Part shown: positions 60,796 to 64,000 of the stretch, piece after piece
Position numbering within the stretch: the first letter of the stretch is position 1
How the letters are laid out: each line of letters begins with the position of its first letter
DNA from: an uncultured SAR116 cluster alpha proteobacterium
GTDB taxonomy: Bacteria; Pseudomonadota; Alphaproteobacteria; Puniceispirillales; Marisalimonadaceae
Direction: 5' to 3'
NCBI GenBank assembly: GCA_902595515.1
Contig: CACJQK010000001.1
Location: forward strand, 236,852 to 300,851
Length of the DNA: 64,000 nucleotides
Made by a program: the position numbers and the translations under genes
Notes under the pieces: generated by a model
Databases searched by the model: none
Seen by the model: only the letters and a program-made list of their open reading frames with translations
Told to the model about the DNA's origin: nothing

Positions 60796-61095
60796 GTGAA
60801 ACGTGGAAGAAATCCAATTTGGTACGACAGTCATTGTGTTGAAAATAATTTAAAAAGCTTAAATTTATTTATACTTGTCATACAAAGTACTAGAATTGAT
60901 ACTAAAAACGCACGATGTATGATTAATAAACATGATGATATTTATTATGTTAATTTTATAAATGACTTCAATAAAGATAATGACATAATTTTGTTAGAAA
61001 ATACTCGTCACTATATAACAATTGAAAGACCTCAATGGATAAATGAAACAATTTTAAGTTGGCTAATTAAATTAAAACTTCATTTCAGAAAGTAG
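60796..61095 (+). pseudogene. Remnant of an alpha/beta hydrolase (C-terminal part)
   Basis: A 99-codon frame starting at GTG with no clear ribosome site. Its middle and end look like the last third of an alpha/beta hydrolase: LNLFILVIQSTRIDTKNA corresponds to the strand leading to the catalytic acid, and ILLENTRHYITIERPQWINETILSWL to the final strand and helix with the catalytic His (RHYIT). The nucleophile elbow and N-terminal two thirds are missing. It overlaps the convergent DUF4387 gene by 24 bases. A truncated, decayed gene is the simplest reading; a genuine small protein is less likely. Confidence 0.45.
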
Positions 61096-61371
61096 GACGG
61101 CCAGTTGAGCCCCATGCATATCTCTATCAAAAATATCTCCTTGTATTATCTTCCTAGGAAAAGAAAATTTAATTACATTTAAATCGTCAATCTCAAATCT
61201 CTTTAGCTGTTGTTCACTTATCATAAGTAAATTTATTATTTCAGAATTTGTTAATTTATTACAAACTTCTTTGTATATTTTTTTATTGCCACAAAAAATA
61301 TCAATAGTAATCCAAAAAGGTCCTGCATTCTTAGATCTGATTTTTCTAACTTTTTCACCTAGAGTTAACAA
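61072..61371 (-). CDS. DUF4387-family protein
   Basis: A 99-residue protein. SKNAGPFWITIDIFCGNKKIYKEVCN near residue 14 and KFSFPRKIIQGDIFDRDMHGAQLAVLLSEM near 67 are typical of DUF4387, which is nearly always encoded next to the AtuA/DUF1446 protein and probably forms a complex with it. The gene starts 1 base after the AtuA-like stop. The reaction is unknown; the pair is associated with acyclic terpene or acyl-CoA catabolism in pseudomonads. Confidence 0.85.
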   Translation of the reverse strand: MLTLGEKVRKIRSKNAGPFWITIDIFCGNKKIYKEVCNKLTNSEIINLLMISEQQLKRFEIDDLNVIKFSFPRKIIQGDIFDRDMHGAQLAVLLSEMKF

Positions 61372-61372
61372 A

Positions 61373-62728
61373 TTATACCTCTAATATTTCAATTTGAAAT
61401 GCATCCATTGGATTATCCAATTCTAAAATATGGTTTAATGCAAACTCATAAACACACCCTCTATCTGAATGCACTGGAGAAAATGGAAACGCAAATGTTG
61501 GGAGTTCTTCATTAGAGGAAAGTGGAAAATGTAATAAAAATGGATTTATTAATTTTGCTATTTCGGTAGATATTTGGTTTTTTGACGTTATCAAACATAA
61601 AACACCAACTTCAACAGGACTTCTTATATTTTTTTCTAACTCTCCCAAAATTGAGTTGAGACCTATGTGTCTAAATTCCAATGAATACTCAGAAGTGTCT
61701 ATATCCATTCTATCATTAATTTCTTTTTTTAGGAATTTTGATAACTTATCTGTCCATTTTTTTACATTTTCCACATATTTTTTTTCTCTTAATAAAACTA
61801 ATAAAGAAGATTGATATCCTGCAATCTTAGCTCCTTCTAACTTAACACTATATTGTTTTGACGGATGCCATTTTGCACCCTCTACTCGAACCTTTTTTTT
61901 GTCAATATTATAATAATTTGAGTAAGTTACATCCATATATCCTCCTGGTTCATTTAAAATATAAGGATCAGCATTTTCATAAAGCATATGAGCGGCAACT
62001 GTTTCAGAAGTACAAAATGCATTTTTAGACATTGGCTCGACAGTGAATCCAGTTTTATCAAACTCTACCATTACAACACCAGATGTGGGATTTGTTGAAC
62101 ATAGTGCACCACACTCAACAACTTTAGCTCCATGCCAGGAAGAACCAGGATTAGCTCCTTTCATTAATGGCAAAGCTGAAATAATTGCAGTATCAGTTGT
62201 TCTGCCAGCTAGAATAATTTCAGCCCCTGTGTTTATACATTCTTGTATTTGTTCAGCACCTGCAAGCGCAACGATATTTGTCATTTCTTCAATTAATTGA
62301 TCAGTTAGCATAGGGGCAGGGTTTAAAGGAAAAATCTTACGTAACTGTGAATTTTTTTTAATAAAGTTTTTTTCTTGTTGGCAATATAATTTGGCTATTT
62401 TTATGTTTTGATTTAATTCTTCAGCTAATTCAGTTGTAATATTTTCCATCCAATCAACCATCTTATTAGTTCCACAGGTGCCACAGGAACCAATTACAAG
62501 TGGTACATTAGCTTTTTTTCTTGCTATCATTAGACTTTTCCACTCTGCTTTTATAGCAGCGCGTGAATATTTCGATGTTCCTGAACCTAAATAATATGGA
62601 CCGCTATCTGTAGAGCCTCCGTCAATACTAATAATGTCTGGGTTATTTTTAACACCATTGTTAAGAGCTTCTAGATCAAAACCAAGACCAAGAACTCCTG
62701 AGGGAACTAATACTTTAATAGGTATCAT
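61373..62728 (-). CDS. AtuA-like protein (DUF1446, acyclic terpene utilisation family)
   Basis: A 451-residue protein of the AtuA/DUF1446 family. LGLGFDLEALNNGVKNNPDIISIDGGSTDSGPYYLGSGTSKYSR near residue 15 is its N-terminal signature; VPLVIGSCGTCGTNK near 75, EIILAGRTTDTAIISALP near 170 and WHGAKVVECGALCSTNPT near 195 follow. Its biochemical role is unresolved. DUF4387 is encoded immediately downstream, the standard pairing. No CoA-carboxylase (atuC/atuF) genes of the pseudomonad cluster are present, so the pathway here is unclear. Confidence 0.88.
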   Translation of the reverse strand: MIPIKVLVPSGVLGLGFDLEALNNGVKNNPDIISIDGGSTDSGPYYLGSGTSKYSRAAIKAEWKSLMIARKKANVPLVIGSCGTCGTNKMVDWMENITTELAEELNQNIKIAKLYCQQEKNFIKKNSQLRKIFPLNPAPMLTDQLIEEMTNIVALAGAEQIQECINTGAEIILAGRTTDTAIISALPLMKGANPGSSWHGAKVVECGALCSTNPTSGVVMVEFDKTGFTVEPMSKNAFCTSETVAAHMLYENADPYILNEPGGYMDVTYSNYYNIDKKKVRVEGAKWHPSKQYSVKLEGAKIAGYQSSLLVLLREKKYVENVKKWTDKLSKFLKKEINDRMDIDTSEYSLEFRHIGLNSILGELEKNIRSPVEVGVLCLITSKNQISTEIAKLINPFLLHFPLSSNEELPTFAFPFSPVHSDRGCVYEFALNHILELDNPMDAFQIEILEV

Positions 62729-62785
62729 TGTATAACTTTAGTAACAGTTAACTTTTCATAGAACTTAAGTTTATTTATTATTAAT

Positions 62786-63721
62786 CTAATTAACACAGTA
62801 CATCCAATTTCTTTCATTAACAACTTCGCCTATAAATAAAAAGGGGCTGTTTCCTGTCTTTTTAGCATAATATATTAAATCAGTGCTCTGATCTGATTTT
62901 ATTGTTAATCTGTTATTCTTTGATAATCCTTTTGACCCAACAACTAATACAAATTTAGATGACAAATCAACAAGACCGCTTTTTGACTGTCTGGGAGCCA
63001 TTATCTTATTGTATTCATATCCCCATGAATTCAAACAATTAATAGAAATATCAATATGTTTAGCCTTAACTTTAATTAGGCATTGTTGGTAAATATTTTT
63101 ATCTAAACCTTCTAAACTACGAATTGGATAATCAAAATTTATATCTTTAATAGAGGAAAAATTTTTCCATTTATCAATCTGATTATCTGACGGAATAATA
63201 ATAATAGTATTAAAGTATAATTTTGATTTAACTAAAATGCTTAGCTTAATTTCTGAATTAAATTTTTTATTATCTAAAACTTTAGTCTCAAAATTTTGAG
63301 GATTAATTTTTTGTTTATGCAATTTTATAATTTTATTTATGTCATTCCTTTGAGACAAAGGTGTTACAACTTTATTTTTAAAAAGTTTAATAAACTTTTT
63401 ACCTCCCTTTTCTTTTCCATAATATTTGTAATACTGATTGTCTAAAACACTCAATTGATATAATGAATCAAATGATGGAGGCGCTAATTCTCTGATTCCC
63501 ATTATATTATTATTGGAACCAATTGAATGCCATTTTGAAAGAGTACCTTTTGACATCCCAAGCTTTTGAGCTAACTCAACTTGTCTATTTTCTAACTGAT
63601 TCAAAGCATTTGTTATTGCATCAGCCATCTCAAATATACTGTTTTTGACTTTGTTTTTGACCAAATTAATTTTTATAACATGATCATCAATTGACATTAT
63701 GTTTGGAATTTGTGTTTTCAT
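62786..63721 (-). CDS. Helix-turn-helix protein with degenerate MT-A70 methyltransferase-like domain
   Basis: A 311-residue soluble protein with two parts. Residues about 30-70 carry a helix-turn-helix (NRQVELAQKLGMSKGTLSKW) of the ParB/KorB type. Residues about 165-308 follow the layout of MT-A70 N6-adenine methyltransferases: a first strand YFNTIIIIPSDN, then FDYPIRSLEGL (as in the YPTMSLEDI segment), an INCLNSWGYEYNKI helix-strand, KFVLVVGSKGL and a late SDQSTDLIYYAKK helix with a closing GE-N-W segment. The catalytic DPPW that should follow the first strand is replaced by IPSDN. This suggests an inactive methyltransferase-fold DNA- or RNA-binding regulator. No similarity search could be run. 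Confidence 0.55.
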   Translation of the reverse strand: MKTQIPNIMSIDDHVIKINLVKNKVKNSIFEMADAITNALNQLENRQVELAQKLGMSKGTLSKWHSIGSNNNIMGIRELAPPSFDSLYQLSVLDNQYYKYYGKEKGGKKFIKLFKNKVVTPLSQRNDINKIIKLHKQKINPQNFETKVLDNKKFNSEIKLSILVKSKLYFNTIIIIPSDNQIDKWKNFSSIKDINFDYPIRSLEGLDKNIYQQCLIKVKAKHIDISINCLNSWGYEYNKIMAPRQSKSGLVDLSSKFVLVVGSKGLSKNNRLTIKSDQSTDLIYYAKKTGNSPFLFIGEVVNERNWMYCVN

Positions 63722-63764
63722 TTTTTAGATTTAATTTTGTTGTTATAGTTAAATAAATATTTTA

Positions 63765-64000
63765 CTAAAATTTTTTTCCACCTTCTTGAAGGCGATTTGT
63801 AAGTTTATGATCTGCTCGAGACTTATTATACTCTAATTTTTCATAAATTGTTTCACCTAAGTTAAAACTCCTAGATTCAGCTAGATCAAATATCCGAATG
63901 ACAGCATCAGCCAGTTCAACTTCCATCATTGATTTGTGTTTTAAATGATTGTCCATTAATCCTTTTCTTGCACCTTCCATAGCTTCACTTATTTCTGAAT
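63765..64000 (-). CDS. MazG-like nucleotide pyrophosphohydrolase family (5' end missing)
   Basis: The C-terminal 78 codons of a gene that continues past the right edge; the frame stays open through the last bases (S-E-I-S-E-A before the first Met). SEISEAMEGARKGLMDNH and EVELADAVIRIFDLAE give the E-x2-E and E-x2-D metal-binding pairs of MazG-like all-alpha NTP pyrophosphatases, and YEKLEYNKSRADHKLTNRLQEGGKKF is a typical tail. Phages and their hosts both carry such proteins. It is 43 bases upstream of the HTH/MT-A70-like gene on the same strand, so the two may be co-transcribed. Confidence 0.7.
   Translation of the reverse strand, partial: SEISEAMEGARKGLMDNHLKHKSMMEVELADAVIRIFDLAESRSFNLGETIYEKLEYNKSRADHKLTNRLQEGGKKF

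Noticed and set aside
1..64000. CRISPR arrays, rRNA genes or complete insertion sequences
   Set aside because: No regularly spaced repeats, rRNA segments or transposase-like proteins were seen.

Overview
The window looks like a piece of a streamlined, AT-rich marine alphaproteobacterial chromosome. Genes are packed with spacers of a few bases or small overlaps, and the content is typical of low-GC marine Alphaproteobacteria: a TRAP and a tripartite tricarboxylate (TTT) transporter, three CaiB/BaiF CoA-transferases, three MmgE/PrpD proteins, C-P lyase genes and pseudoazurin. A SAR11-like or HIMB59/AEGEAN-169-like lineage would fit, but no marker in the window settles this.

Layout. (1) 1-7.5 kb: the end of a phosphonate (C-P lyase) cluster, phnK (cut by the window edge)-phnL-phnN, a convergent 2H-phosphoesterase (DUF1045) gene and phnM, then an Acr3 arsenite exporter, a secreted choice-of-anchor I beta-propeller protein often annotated as alkaline phosphatase, and two small proteins. 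This block ends at a 3' half of an initiator tRNA-Met followed by a UUCG-loop terminator, which I read as an attachment-site scar marking the right edge of an island. (2) 7.7-12.5 kb: a GAF protein, exopolyphosphatase (ppx) and polyphosphate kinase (ppk1). Blocks 1 and 2 together form a phosphorus-acquisition and storage zone. (3) 12.6-20.4 kb: mixed metabolism, with an IlvB-like ThDP enzyme, alpha/beta hydrolase, SDR, RidA, AzlCD amino-acid exporter, acyl-CoA dehydrogenase and the first MmgE/PrpD. (4) 20.5-30.9 kb: an amidase, then a long minus-strand catabolic locus: TRAP transporter (dctPQM), two CaiB/BaiF CoA-transferases, MaoC hydratase, CitE-type lyase, a second MmgE/PrpD and a FAS1-like/mesaconyl-C4-CoA hydratase-like dehydratase. 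The enzyme classes match the lower half of the 3-hydroxypropionate bi-cycle or itaconate/mesaconate breakdown (CoA transfer, hydration, citramalyl-CoA-type cleavage). (5) 31-38.6 kb: enoyl-CoA hydratases, a PcaB-like lyase, thioesterase, the glutathione-dependent formaldehyde pair (fghA, adhC), a third CoA-transferase and a gamma-carbonic-anhydrase-like protein. (6) 38.7-45.1 kb: an enolase-superfamily enzyme, TauD-type dioxygenase, TTT transporter (tctCBA) and the third MmgE/PrpD. (7) 46-51.5 kb: a Baeyer-Villiger-type monooxygenase, cNMP-binding protein, and protocatechuate 3,4-dioxygenase (pcaHG) with 4-hydroxybenzoate hydroxylase (pobA). (8) 51.6-64 kb: housekeeping and accessory genes, including hpt, an unusual DapA-family protein with csaA and a bactofilin, Sco1, an orphan ModA with a MOSC protein, pseudoazurin, an AtuA/DUF4387 pair, a helix-turn-helix protein fused to what looks like a catalytically dead MT-A70 methyltransferase domain, and a MazG-like protein cut by the right edge.

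The most noteworthy candidates are the HTH/degenerate MT-A70 protein at 62786-63721, the tRNA-scar island boundary next to the phosphonate/arsenite genes, and the TRAP-linked C5-dicarboxyl-CoA-like pathway. All functional assignments come from reading motifs and context by eye; no database search was possible.
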